Source: Brachybacterium sp. FME24
Lineage (GTDB): Bacteria > Actinomycetota > Actinomycetes > Actinomycetales > Dermabacteraceae
DNA length: 64,000 bases
Direction of reading: 5' to 3'
NCBI RefSeq assembly: GCF_014897705.1
Contig: NZ_JABUXV010000008.1
Coordinates: 124,001 to 188,000, forward strand
Numbering within the stretch: position 1 is the stretch's first letter; each line of letters starts with the position of its first letter. The notes beneath the pieces are model-generated. The model did not search any database, was not told where the DNA came from, and was given only the letters and a program-made list of their open reading frames with translations. Of the stretch, positions 56,176 to 64,000 are shown piece by piece. The translations under genes were made by a program, and so were the position numbers.

Positions 56176-57029
56176 CCATCACCGATACCACCACCGGTTC
56201 CGGCCCGCAGCCCCAGGCGCGCACCGTCCTCGAGGGCCGGAACCTCGTCAAGGAGTACCCGGTCGGCGCCCGCAGCGGGCTGCTGCGCCGCCAGCAGACG
56301 ATGCGCGCCGTCGACGACGTCTCGATCGTGCTCACCCAGGGCCGCGTCACCGCCCTGGTGGGGCAGAGCGGCTCCGGCAAGTCCACGCTCGGGCGGATGC
56401 TGGCGCGGCTCATCCCTGCCACCTCCGGCCAGATCCTGCTGGATGGTCGGGAGGTGCCGACCCGCGGAAACGCAGGGCACCGGGAGTACGTGGGCGATGT
56501 GCAGCTGACCCTGCAGGATCCCTTCGCCTCCCTGAATCCTCTGCGCAGGATCGCGTACACCCTGGGCCGGGCCGTGCGCATCCACCAGGATGCTCGCGGT
56601 GAGGCCGCGGTGCACGAGCGCAGCATCCAGCTGCTGGAGCGCGTCGGTCTGACACCGGCGGAGCGTTACCTCGATCGGTTCCCCCATGAGCTCTCCGGCG
56701 GCGAGCGTCAGCGCGTCTCGTTCGCGCGGGCGCTGGCTGCCTCGCCGAAGGTCCTGATCGCCGACGAACCCGTCTCGATGCTCGACGTCACCATCCGCAA
56801 GGAGATGCTCGACCTGATCGACGATCTGCGTCGCGACGAGGACCTCGCGGTCCTGTACATCACCCACGACCTCGGCAGTGCCCGCCGCTACTCCTCCGAG
56901 GTGCTGGTCATGCACGAGGGGCACGTCGTCGAGGCGGGCGAGAGCGCCACGGTGATCGATGACCCGCAGCACGAGTACACCCGCCGCCTGCTGGCGGCCG
57001 CACCGAACCCCGCCGCCCGGCGGCGCTGA
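56172..57029 (+). CDS. ABC importer ATPase, DppF/OppF type
   Basis: This 285-residue ATPase completes the importer. Walker A GQSGSGKST lies near residues 64-72, then LQDPFASLNP, the signature LSGGERQRVSFARAL and Walker B VLIADEPVSMLDV; the C-terminus has HEYTRRLLAAAPNP, as in the oligopeptide family. Its ATG overlaps the stop of the fusion gene. It is the last gene of the operon; the next gene is on the other strand. Confidence 0.94.
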   Translation: MTITDTTTGSGPQPQARTVLEGRNLVKEYPVGARSGLLRRQQTMRAVDDVSIVLTQGRVTALVGQSGSGKSTLGRMLARLIPATSGQILLDGREVPTRGNAGHREYVGDVQLTLQDPFASLNPLRRIAYTLGRAVRIHQDARGEAAVHERSIQLLERVGLTPAERYLDRFPHELSGGERQRVSFARALAASPKVLIADEPVSMLDVTIRKEMLDLIDDLRRDEDLAVLYITHDLGSARRYSSEVLVMHEGHVVEAGESATVIDDPQHEYTRRLLAAAPNPAARRR

Positions 57030-57035
57030 CGGACC

Positions 57036-57067
57036 GCCGGGCAGGTGAGGACGATCATCCGCCCGGC
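57036..57067. terminator. Weak hairpin between importer and serine hydrolase genes
   Basis: GCCGGGC and GCCCGGC form a 7-bp stem with an 18-nt loop between two convergent stop codons. Confidence 0.4.
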
Positions 57068-57074
57068 CGGGCAC

Positions 57075-58214
57075 TCAGGTGAAAGCGATCCTCGCCAACT
57101 CGCGCCGTGAGCGATCGACCGTGAACCGCGCCCGACGGGGATGGACCCGGTTGGTCAGCAGCGCCGCAACGGTGCCGGAGACAGGATCGGCGAGCACCGA
57201 GGTGCCCGTGAACCCGGGGTGGCCGACGACATGGGGCAGCAGCGAGCCCGGAGCGGTCTCCTGGCCGATGCGCAGACCGAATCCCTGGCGCCACGGTGCG
57301 CCGGTCGCCACTCCTGCGGGCAGCTGGTCAGTGGTCAGGAGCTCCCTCACGGACGTCGAGAGCGTGGGCCCCGGAGCGCGCCCGGCCAGGAGGCGCCCGA
57401 TCGCGAGGGCATCCTCGAGGGTCGCGAACAGGCCGGCGTTTCCGGTACCGCCCAGCGACCACGCCGTCTCGTCATGGGTGGATCCGCGCACCAGGCCGCG
57501 CGGGGGATCGTCCTGGTACTCGGTGGCGGCCGCACCGGCTGCGACGTCCGGATCCGGCGCCCAGCCTGCGGTCATCGCGCCGGCCGGGTCGAGCACGCGC
57601 CGGCGTGCGAGTTCGGGCAGGGGAGTGTCGGTCAGCCCCTCCAGGAGGGCGCCCAGCAGGATGAATCCGATGCACGAGTAGGCATGGACGGTGCCCGGGT
57701 CGGCGTGCAGCTCGGCCCGCGAGATCGCGGCGATGCGGTCCTCGCGACCTGCGTCGATCTGCCACAGCGGCATCACCGGGGGGAGGCCGGCGGTGTGGGT
57801 CAGGAGGTGGCGCACGGTGATGTCGGGGTGCGGGGACGTGAGGGGCCCGGCGAGAAGATACTCGGCGACCGGGGCCTCGGGATCGAGCAGTCCCTCGTCG
57901 ATCAGAGTCGCCGCCGTGAGCGCCGTGACCACCTTCGTCACCGACGCCATGTCGAACACGGTGTCCTCGCCCACCGCCGTGACCTCGGCGGATCCGTGCG
58001 CTAGGCGGGTTCCGTCGGCCCCGAACACTGCCGTCGAGCCGGCGACCGCGCGGGTGATGCCTTCGACGCGATCCACGGCCGCGACGGCGGCGGGCGCGCC
58101 CTCGATCGCCGTGCCCTCCGGTGGTGCCGAGAGTGCGGCGGAGGTCAGGACGCCCACCAGCTGCTCGAGCTGCTGCTGGTCCTCGGTGTTCCGGCGGGGC
58201 GCTGGTGCGGTCAT
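57075..58214 (-). CDS. Serine hydrolase of the beta-lactamase fold, AmiE-like
   Basis: This 379-residue protein belongs to the class C beta-lactamase/esterase family. The nucleophile motif SVTK lies at 91-94 in FDMASVTKVVTAL, the second motif is YSC with Tyr179, and the third is HPG in VVGHPGFTGTS. No signal peptide is seen. In Bacillus, the AmiE amidase (YbbE) of this fold lies beside nagZ, namZ and murR and strips peptides from MurNAc-peptides. The same neighbours here favour AmiE function over a true beta-lactamase. It overlaps the stop of the murR-like gene. Confidence 0.82.
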   Translation of the reverse strand: MTAPAPRRNTEDQQQLEQLVGVLTSAALSAPPEGTAIEGAPAAVAAVDRVEGITRAVAGSTAVFGADGTRLAHGSAEVTAVGEDTVFDMASVTKVVTALTAATLIDEGLLDPEAPVAEYLLAGPLTSPHPDITVRHLLTHTAGLPPVMPLWQIDAGREDRIAAISRAELHADPGTVHAYSCIGFILLGALLEGLTDTPLPELARRRVLDPAGAMTAGWAPDPDVAAGAAATEYQDDPPRGLVRGSTHDETAWSLGGTGNAGLFATLEDALAIGRLLAGRAPGPTLSTSVRELLTTDQLPAGVATGAPWRQGFGLRIGQETAPGSLLPHVVGHPGFTGTSVLADPVSGTVAALLTNRVHPRRARFTVDRSRRELARIAFT

Positions 58215-59074
58215 CGTCTTTTGTACTCCTCGAGGGCGTTGAAGGTGGTGCGCAGAGCGTCGACGGTGGCATCACGGCCGCTCTGGGCGACGGCCACGAA
58301 CAGGCAGTCCACGATCAGCAGCTGGGCGGATCGGGAGGCCATCGCGCCGGATCGGTAGGTGGATTCGCGCACCGTCGTGCGCAGAACGATGTCCGCCGCC
58401 TCGACCACCGGCCCGTGCCCGCTGCCGGTGATGGCGATGGTGGTGGCCCCTGCGCCGCGCGAGGTGGTGAGGAAGGTGGCCACCTCCGTGGTGGTCCCGC
58501 TGTGCGAGAACCCCAGCGCGACCTGACCGGGTCCCAGGAGTGCGGCGGAGACGAGCGCATCGTGCGTGTCCGGGATGGAGCGGGACATGCGGCCCAGGCG
58601 ATGCAGTTTGCGCTCGAAATCACTGCCGCCCGAGGCGGAGGCGCCGATCCCGTGCATCAGCACCAGGGGTGCGGCGGAGATCGCCTCGACAGCTCTCTGC
58701 AGGGCGGGGATGTCCAGCGCCGCGGCGGTCTCCTCGATGCCGAGGGTCTCGGTCAGGGCGATCTCGCCGACGATCTCGTGCAGGGCGCTGGCTGCCGGGA
58801 GGTCCGAGCCGTGGGTGGGGCCGACCTCGTGTCGCCGCACGCGTTCGGAGGCGATCTCCCCGGCCAGTGTGAGCCGCAGCTTCGAGAATCCCGACAGTCC
58901 GAGGCGATGGCAGAAGCGCACCACGGTGGTCTCCGAGGTGGCGCATGCGGTGGCCAGATCGGTGATGGTTCCCTGGAGTATCCGCTCGGGGTCCTCCAGG
59001 ATCGCGTCGGCGACCCGGAGCATCGAGGGAGGCAAGGACGCTCTGTCGGCCTGGATGCGGGACTGGATGCTCAT
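58211..59074 (-). CDS. MurR/RpiR-family transcription regulator
   Basis: This 287-residue protein has an N-terminal HTH_6 domain (about 1-77, DLATACATSETTVVRFCHRLGLSGFSKLR) and a SIS domain (about 120-260) with LMHGIGASASGGSDFERKL and FSHSGTTTEV, which bind sugar phosphates. MurR represses MurNAc use genes and responds to MurNAc 6-phosphate. A -10 hexamer TACGAT ends six bases before the ATG, so the mRNA is leaderless. It is co-transcribed with the AmiE-like gene and may bind the repeats before namZ. Confidence 0.88.
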   Translation of the reverse strand: MSIQSRIQADRASLPPSMLRVADAILEDPERILQGTITDLATACATSETTVVRFCHRLGLSGFSKLRLTLAGEIASERVRRHEVGPTHGSDLPAASALHEIVGEIALTETLGIEETAAALDIPALQRAVEAISAAPLVLMHGIGASASGGSDFERKLHRLGRMSRSIPDTHDALVSAALLGPGQVALGFSHSGTTTEVATFLTTSRGAGATTIAITGSGHGPVVEAADIVLRTTVRESTYRSGAMASRSAQLLIVDCLFVAVAQSGRDATVDALRTTFNALEEYKRR

Positions 59075-59093
59075 GCGCCGATCGTAGAGCGGG

Positions 59094-59609
59094 TCAGGGT
59101 CGCGGCAGGGCGTCGTCGGGAACCTCGTCGAGCTCCGCCTCGAGTTCTGCTTCGTGCTCTGGATCTGCTTCGTGCTCTGTCGCGCGGCGACGGCGCAGGC
59201 GCTCGCCGATCCACAGCCCCACCCCCAGGGCGATGCCGATCACGTCGAACAGGATGTCCGCACCTTCGGCGCCGCGCTCCGGCAGCAGCAGCAGCTGGAC
59301 CAGCTCGATCAGCAGCGCGTGAGCGACGGCGAGGAGCACCACCCAGCCCATCGGGAAGCGACGGCGTGGTGCCAGCAGCCGCCCGGCCGCCCAGACCGTC
59401 AGGGCGAACACCAGGAGGTGGACGATCTTGTCGAGACCGGGCGCACCGGCCCCCGGAACGCCGGAGGGGATCTGCGGCAGGTAGAAGCCGATGTTCACCA
59501 CGAGCGCGAGGACCAGGACTCCGGCGCGCCCCGGCAGGGAACCACCTGCTCGACGGACCTCATGCGGCAGGCGGCTCAGGTACTCGGCGACAGCGTCCAT
59601 GGCGGGCAT
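59094..59609 (-). CDS. VanZ-like membrane protein
   Basis: This 171-residue protein has four membrane helices. The conserved family pattern is visible: LDKIVHLLVFALTVW in helix two and ADILFDVIGIALGVGLW at the end, with LLIELVQLLLLPERGAE between. VanZ-like proteins are linked to teicoplanin resistance in enterococci, but most have no known role. The last 40 residues are acidic and cytoplasmic. The start may be 59609 or 59600; the ribosome-binding site is weak. Confidence 0.85.
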   Translation of the reverse strand: MPAMDAVAEYLSRLPHEVRRAGGSLPGRAGVLVLALVVNIGFYLPQIPSGVPGAGAPGLDKIVHLLVFALTVWAAGRLLAPRRRFPMGWVVLLAVAHALLIELVQLLLLPERGAEGADILFDVIGIALGVGLWIGERLRRRRATEHEADPEHEAELEAELDEVPDDALPRP

Positions 59610-59689
59610 TGTTCCAGCGGAGGTGGCTGTCTCCGGGGAGGCAGGGCCGCTAAGCTCGCGGGAGCACGACATCGACCGAGGGAGTTGCC

Positions 59690-60073
59690 ATGTCCTCCAC
59701 ATCCGACCCGTCCCGGATGGACCCGTACAGCGATGACCCGGGCGCGTCCCCGGGCAGTACTGCGGTGCTGGACCGCCAGCAGCAGGAGAAGGACCAGACC
59801 ACCGACGACGGTGACCACGACCGGTACGCCCATTACGTGCGCAAGGACAAGGTCACCCAGGCCGCGCTCGGCGGCTCGCCCGTGATCGCCCTGTGCGGCA
59901 AGGTCTGGGTGCCCGGGCGCGATCCCGAGAAGTACCCCGTGTGCCCCGAGTGCAAGGAGATCTACGAGGGGATGCGCGAGCCCCAGGACGGCGGAGGAGG
60001 CGGCGGCGAGGGCAGCTCTGGCGGCTCCGGTCGCGGAGGCGGCTTCCGCGGCTTCTTCGGCGGTCGCCGCTAG
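59690..60073 (+). CDS. DUF3039 protein with a zinc-ribbon-like motif
   Basis: This 127-residue protein matches the actinobacterial DUF3039 family. It has RYAHYVRKDKVTQAALGGSPVIALCG and then CPECKEIYEGM, so one histidine and three cysteines could bind zinc, and a Gly/Arg-rich tail of about 30 residues that may bind nucleic acid. The function is unknown. GGGAG lies upstream of the ATG and TAAGCT serves as a possible -10. The helicase gene downstream may be a functional neighbour. Confidence 0.88.
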   Translation: MSSTSDPSRMDPYSDDPGASPGSTAVLDRQQQEKDQTTDDGDHDRYAHYVRKDKVTQAALGGSPVIALCGKVWVPGRDPEKYPVCPECKEIYEGMREPQDGGGGGGEGSSGGSGRGGGFRGFFGGRR

Positions 60074-60105
60074 CCCGACGGAGGGCGCAGCCGACGCTTC
60101 ACCTG

Positions 60106-60133
60106 CGCGGCCCGGGCGAATGCCCGGGCCGCG
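60106..60133 (+). terminator. Terminator after the DUF3039 gene
   Basis: GCGGCCCGGGC and GCCCGGGCCGC form an 11-bp perfect stem with a GAAT loop, extended by one C-G pair, 32 bases after the stop codon. Confidence 0.75.
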
Positions 60134-60248
60134 TCGTCGTCCGGTGCGCCCGGACGACGCAGTACCAGCGCGCGCGACGCGCCAGGGACTTCCTCACATC
60201 GCACTCGTCGGCGGGTCGTCGCACCGCAGCGGTACGGTTGGTCACGCC

Positions 60249-62054
60249 GTGAATTCCACTCCTCTCTTCTCCGCGAGCGATCCCCGCCAGCCCTCCGAGG
60301 CGGCCGCACGATCGCTGTCCCCGGCCTACCCGGAACGTGCCGCCTGGGGCACGGTCACCAAGCTGCGCGCCTGGCAGACCGAAGCCCTCGAGCAGTACCG
60401 TGCCAGCGACCCCAAGGACTTCCTCGCCGTGGCGACGCCCGGCGCCGGCAAGACCACTTTCGCGCTGCAGGTCGCGGCGCAACTGCTCTCCGCCGGCACC
60501 GTCCGCCGCATCACGGTGGTCGCGCCCACCGAGCATCTGAAGACCCAGTGGGCCGACGCCGCCGCGCGCGTCGGCATCTCCCTGGACCCCAACTTCAGCA
60601 ACGCCCAGGGTGCGCACGGCTCCCACTTCCAGGGCGTCGCGGTGACGTACGCCCAGGTGGGCATGCATCCGGCGTTGCACCGTGCCCGCACCGAGGCGGA
60701 CCGCACTCTGGTGATCCTCGACGAGATCCACCACGCCGGTGACTCGCTCACCTGGGGCGACGGGGTGCGCGATGCCTTCGACCCCGCGGTGCGTCGCCTG
60801 TCCTTGACCGGCACCCCGTTCCGCTCGGACTCCTCGCAGATCCCGTTCGTGATCTACGAGGAGGACGGTGAGGGCTTCTCGCGCTCGAAGGCGGACTACA
60901 TCTACGGCTATGGCGAAGCGCTGCGCGACCACGTCGTGCGTCCCGTGCTGTTCATGACCTACTCCGGGCGCATGCACTGGCGCACCAAGACCGGTGATGA
61001 GGTCTCCGCTCAGCTCGGTGCGCTGGAGACCAAGGACATCACCCAGCAGGCCTGGCGCACCGCCCTGGACCCCAGCGGTGAATGGATCCAGTCGGTGCTC
61101 TCTGCCGCAGATCGCCGCCTGACCGAGGTGCGTCGCCACGTCCCCGATGCCGGCGGCCTGGTGATCGCCACCGACCAGAAGGCGGCCCGCGCCTATGCGG
61201 CCACCCTCCACGACATCTGCGGGCAGGCGCCCACCGTCGTGCTCTCCGACGATGCCGGCGCCGGCAAGCGCATCGAGGACTTCTCCGCCTCCGAGGACCG
61301 CTGGATGGTCGCGGTGCGCATGGTCTCCGAAGGCGTTGACGTGCCCCGGCTCTCGGTCGGCGTGTACGCGACCTCGACGGCGACGCCCATGTTCTTCGCG
61401 CAGGCCGTGGGGCGCTTCGTGCGGTCGCGGACCCGGGGTGAGACCGCGAGCGTCTTCCTGCCGACGGTCCCGATCCTGATGGCCCACGCCGCCGAGCTCG
61501 AGGCCGAGCGGGACCACGTGCTGGATCTGCGACCCGCGAGCGGCGACGAGGAGACCGGCCTCGACGAGAGCCTCCTGGAGGAGGCGAACCGGCCCGAGAA
61601 GACCAGTGACCAGCTCGAGATGTCCTTCGAGGCGCTCGAATCCGAAGCGTCCTTCGACCGTGTTCTGTTCGACGGCGGCGAGTACGGCGCCGGTGGCATC
61701 GTCGGCAGCGAGGACGAACAGGAATTCCTCGGCATCCCCGGGCTGCTCGACACCGATCAGATGCGCACGGTCCTCCAGCAGCAGCAGGCCCAGCAGCAGG
61801 AACGGCGCAAACGCAACAGCTCCGCAGAGCCGGAACCCACGCCCGGCGTGGTCGATCACCGTCAGCTGATGGATCTGCGCAAGGAGCTCAGCACCCTGGT
61901 CTCCGCGTGGGCGCGCAAGTCAGGCACCCCGCACGGCTCGGTGCACAAGACATTGCGCGGTCGCAGCGGCGGGCCGGCGGTGGCGCAGGCCGGCGCCGAA
62001 CAGATCCAGACACGAATCGACATCGTGCGCGGCTGGTTCGTCGGCCGCCGCTGA
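60249..62054 (+). CDS. DEAD/DEAH-box superfamily 2 helicase
   Basis: This 601-residue protein has the SF2 motifs: Walker A ATPGAGKTTFA near residue 75, motif Ic APTEHLKTQW, motif II LDEIHHAGD, motif III LTGTPFRSDS, motif V VSEGVDVPRL and motif VI QAVGRFVRS. The C-terminal 170 residues are acidic and Gln-rich and contain no known domain. It resembles restriction-type or RadD-like helicases of actinobacteria; its substrate is unknown. The GTG at 60249 is preferred, as TACGGT ends ten bases upstream and the earlier open frame is not coding-like. Confidence 0.88.
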   Translation: MNSTPLFSASDPRQPSEAAARSLSPAYPERAAWGTVTKLRAWQTEALEQYRASDPKDFLAVATPGAGKTTFALQVAAQLLSAGTVRRITVVAPTEHLKTQWADAAARVGISLDPNFSNAQGAHGSHFQGVAVTYAQVGMHPALHRARTEADRTLVILDEIHHAGDSLTWGDGVRDAFDPAVRRLSLTGTPFRSDSSQIPFVIYEEDGEGFSRSKADYIYGYGEALRDHVVRPVLFMTYSGRMHWRTKTGDEVSAQLGALETKDITQQAWRTALDPSGEWIQSVLSAADRRLTEVRRHVPDAGGLVIATDQKAARAYAATLHDICGQAPTVVLSDDAGAGKRIEDFSASEDRWMVAVRMVSEGVDVPRLSVGVYATSTATPMFFAQAVGRFVRSRTRGETASVFLPTVPILMAHAAELEAERDHVLDLRPASGDEETGLDESLLEEANRPEKTSDQLEMSFEALESEASFDRVLFDGGEYGAGGIVGSEDEQEFLGIPGLLDTDQMRTVLQQQQAQQQERRKRNSSAEPEPTPGVVDHRQLMDLRKELSTLVSAWARKSGTPHGSVHKTLRGRSGGPAVAQAGAEQIQTRIDIVRGWFVGRR

Positions 62055-62087
62055 GGGACCGACCGGCGGCCGGTGACAGCGGAAGCC

Positions 62088-63476
62088 TCAGCGCAGGACG
62101 CGGGCGGCTTCGATGCCGTCGACGACGGTGGGGATCGCAGCCGGACCGTCCGGGCCGTCGTCGGCCGAGAGCTCCAGTTCCGCGACCGAGGCCGCGTGGC
62201 GCAGCCGGGCCGCCTCCACTCGCCGCGGGCCGCTCACGGACTGCACCGGTTCGCCGCCGAGGATCATCGGTTCCTGCAGGGGGCGCAGGTGCGTGCGGCT
62301 CCAGTCCGGGGAGGCCTCCGCGGAGATCAGCTCCGCGGTGAGCTCTCGCTCGAACTGCGCGATCTCGGCTTCGCCGGGCAGCACCAGCTCCGCGTGGGCG
62401 CGGCCGCCCACCAGCATGCGGAAGGCGCGCTTGCCGGCCCCGAGGGTGGCCTTGTCCTGGGACTGCTTGCCCACGGGGTGCATCCGCCCGTCGGAGCCCT
62501 CGCGCTCGACCAGCTTGTACACGAACCCGGGGGCGGGGTGCCCGCCGCCGGTGACCAGGCGGGTCCCGATGCCGTAGCCGTCCAAGGGGGAATCGGCGAG
62601 CTCCTCGACCCGGTACTCGTCCAGGTCACCAGTGGCGGTGACCCGGGTGCTGGTCGCACCGAGCGAATCGAGCAGCGCGCGCACCTCGCCGGCCTGCGCG
62701 GCGAGGTCCCCGGAGTCCAGCCGCACGGCACCCAGCTCGGGACCGGCCAGCTCGACCGCGGTACGCACTGCCGTCTCGACGTCGTAGGTATCCACCAGGA
62801 TGGTCGTTCCCGCACCCTGGGAGGCGAGCTGGGCGCGGAAAGCCTCCTCCTCGGTGTCGAACAGAAGCGTGAACGCGTGCGCCGCGGTACCGGCGACCGG
62901 GATGCGGTAGTGCGCGCCTGCGGCGAGGTTCGAGGAGGAGGCGAAGCCGACGATGTAGGCCGCCCTGGCCGCAGCGATGGCGGCGTCCTCATGGATCCGG
63001 CGTCCACCCATCTCGATGCAGGGCCGTCCGCGAGCGGCGGTGATCATGCGCGATCCCACCGAGGCGACCCCACTGTCATGGTTGAGGATCGACAGCACCA
63101 CGGTCTCCAGCATCACGGCGTCCTCGAAGGTGCCCTCGATGCGCAGCACGGGAGAGTTCGGGAAGAACAGCTCACCTTCCGCGTAGCCGTGCACGTCTCC
63201 AGTGAAGCGGTAGTCGGCCAGGTGCTCGAGAGTCGCCTCGTCGAGGACGTCGGCACGGCGCAGGTAGCGCAGGTCGGCGTCGTCGAACCGGAAGTCCGCG
63301 ATCGCCTCGAGCACGCGGCCGGTGCCGGCGAGCACGCCGTAGCGCCGCCCTGCGGGGAGGGACCGGGTGAACACCTCGAAGACGCTGCGACGCGAAGCGG
63401 TGCCCGCCTCGCGGGCACCTTGCAGCATCGTCAGCTCGTAGAGGTCGGTGAGCAGGGCAGAAGTCACAGTGTCCAC
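62088..63476 (-). CDS. pncB: Nicotinate phosphoribosyltransferase
   Basis: This 462-residue enzyme makes nicotinate mononucleotide from nicotinate and PRPP with ATP, in NAD salvage. Family hallmarks are LLTDLYELTMLQGA, the SLPAGRRYGVLAG segment, SILNHDSGVASVGSRM, GTAAHAF with the phosphorylated histidine, and RLDSGDLAAQA. GTG at 63476 is taken as start; a second GTG at 63467 is equally near to homologue starts. It is divergent from clpS, as in mycobacteria (pncB1-clpS). Confidence 0.95.
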   Translation of the reverse strand: MDTVTSALLTDLYELTMLQGAREAGTASRRSVFEVFTRSLPAGRRYGVLAGTGRVLEAIADFRFDDADLRYLRRADVLDEATLEHLADYRFTGDVHGYAEGELFFPNSPVLRIEGTFEDAVMLETVVLSILNHDSGVASVGSRMITAARGRPCIEMGGRRIHEDAAIAAARAAYIVGFASSSNLAAGAHYRIPVAGTAAHAFTLLFDTEEEAFRAQLASQGAGTTILVDTYDVETAVRTAVELAGPELGAVRLDSGDLAAQAGEVRALLDSLGATSTRVTATGDLDEYRVEELADSPLDGYGIGTRLVTGGGHPAPGFVYKLVEREGSDGRMHPVGKQSQDKATLGAGKRAFRMLVGGRAHAELVLPGEAEIAQFERELTAELISAEASPDWSRTHLRPLQEPMILGGEPVQSVSGPRRVEAARLRHAASVAELELSADDGPDGPAAIPTVVDGIEAARVLR

Positions 63477-63516
63477 CGTAATACGTGCCAGGTGGGCAGG
63501 GTGACGGGCGCGCCCC

Positions 63517-63528
63517 GTAGACTCGTTC
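63517..63528 (+). promoter_or_regulatory. clpS -10 region with the ssrA-like 12-mer
   Basis: GTAGACTCGTTC is identical to the -10 region of ssrA at 36983-36994. The TAGACT hexamer leaves a leader of about 60 nt before clpS. Confidence 0.45.
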
Positions 63529-63590
63529 GCGCCGCTTCTGCACGACCCCCTTCACTGATCGATGCGCGGCGTGACACAGGAGGAGCACGG

Positions 63591-63914
63591 ATGCCGGTGG
63601 AGCTGCGGCGGGCGGAGCCCGCGACGGGGTCGCTGTCCGACCCCTCCGGCAGCGTGCAGGTGAGGGTCGAGACGGACGGGCCCTGGCGCACCGTCGTCTG
63701 GAACGATCCGGTGAACCTCATGAGCTATGTCGTGTTCGTCTTCCGTCGTCACTTCGGCTATTCGCGCCTCATCGCCGAGCAGCTGATGATGCAGGTGCAC
63801 GACGAGGGGCGTGCGGTCGTCTCGCACGGTTCCCGGGAGCGCGTCGAGACTGACGTGCAGGCCATGCAATCCTTCGGCCTGCGCGCGACCCTGGAGAAAG
63901 CGGGGGAGGACTGA
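63591..63914 (+). CDS. clpS: ClpS adaptor of the Clp protease
   Basis: This 107-residue adaptor delivers N-degron substrates to ClpC or ClpA. The core shows VVWNDPVNLMSYVVFVF, the H(D/E)-containing MMQVHDEGRAVVSHGSRERVE and the end MQSFGLRATLEKA. A free N-terminal extension of about 30 residues precedes it. AGGAGGAGC lies before the ATG. The stop overlaps the start of the DUF2017 gene (TGATG), as in other actinobacteria. Confidence 0.96.
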   Translation: MPVELRRAEPATGSLSDPSGSVQVRVETDGPWRTVVWNDPVNLMSYVVFVFRRHFGYSRLIAEQLMMQVHDEGRAVVSHGSRERVETDVQAMQSFGLRATLEKAGED

Positions 63915-64000
63915 TGGCCCACGCATTTCGTCGTCGCCCCGACGGCAGCCTCGCCTGCCGGCTCGACGGGGAGGAGAAGGCGATCATCACTCAGGTCGCC
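63914..64000 (+). CDS. DUF2017 family protein, N-terminal part
   Basis: The first 29 codons are present and the gene runs off the window. The product begins with MAHAFRRRPDG and continues with LDGEEKAIITQVA. A DUF2017 gene follows clpS in many actinobacteria (Rv1332 in M. tuberculosis), and the start is coupled to the clpS stop by a one-base overlap. Function is unknown. Confidence 0.8.
   Translation, partial: MAHAFRRRPDGSLACRLDGEEKAIITQVA

Noticed and set aside
57075-58214. A beta-lactamase resistance gene
   Set aside because: The fold and SxxK motif fit, but no signal peptide is present and the neighbours are those of the cell-wall recycling amidase AmiE.

Overview
The window is 64 kb of GC-rich chromosome from an actinobacterium, most probably a member of the Micrococcales close to Brachybacterium (Dermabacteraceae). 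That placement is inferred from several signs. The gene order mtrB-lpqB-comF-hpf-secA and the pairs pdtaS/whiB1, pncB/clpS and ftsEX/smpB all match the general actinobacterial layout. GTG starts and leaderless genes are frequent, and the tmRNA tag peptide ends in RTDFALAA. I see no insertion sequence, phage, CRISPR array or rRNA/tRNA gene; this is a stable core chromosome with a few accessory modules.

Layout. 1-8.3 kb: end of the sensor kinase MtrB, lipoprotein LpqB, a ComF-like phosphoribosyltransferase, the long ribosome hibernation factor, a YcaQ-like winged-helix protein and SecA. 8.3-16.2 kb: an Rv3235-like protein, a membrane LysM protein, small conserved proteins, a BldC/excisionase-like HTH protein divergent from a CpaB(SAF)-TadZ pair, a DUF2505 protein, the sensor kinase PdtaS and WhiB1. 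16.5-24.7 kb: a membrane protein, a MacB-type ABC exporter with its own two-component system, an SRAP (HMCES-like) protein and a YihY/BrkB membrane protein. 24.9-29.9 kb: the main tad pilus operon (tadA, tadB, tadC, a small pilin-like protein, two TadE-like proteins and a TadG-like protein), followed directly by glycerate kinase. 31.1-37.5 kb: prfB, ftsE-ftsX-M23 hydrolase (a divisome peptidoglycan hydrolase module), smpB and the tmRNA gene. 37.5-43.3 kb: a GH3 glycosidase with a sugar isomerase/epimerase, then tdh-kbl for threonine degradation. 43.5-50.1 kb: HrpA helicase, a secreted lysozyme-like protein and an ACT-malic enzyme. 50.2-59.1 kb: a probable cell-wall fragment scavenging locus with NamZ, a four-gene oligopeptide-type ABC importer, an AmiE-like serine hydrolase and a MurR-like regulator. 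59.1-64 kb: a VanZ-like protein, a DUF3039 protein, a DEAD/DEAH helicase, PncB, ClpS and the start of a DUF2017 protein.

Two points stand out. First, the tad genes are split into two operons 12 kb apart, and both carry the same 17-nt upstream element (15 of 17 identical, containing a DnaA-box-like core) exactly 34 nt before a TANNNT -10 element, which suggests co-regulation. Second, NamZ, AmiE-like and MurR-like genes surround a peptide-type ABC importer, not the PTS permease found with the homologous set in Bacillus, which suggests uptake of muropeptides. Many genes also show a -10 hexamer about six bases before the start codon, so leaderless mRNAs are probably common here.
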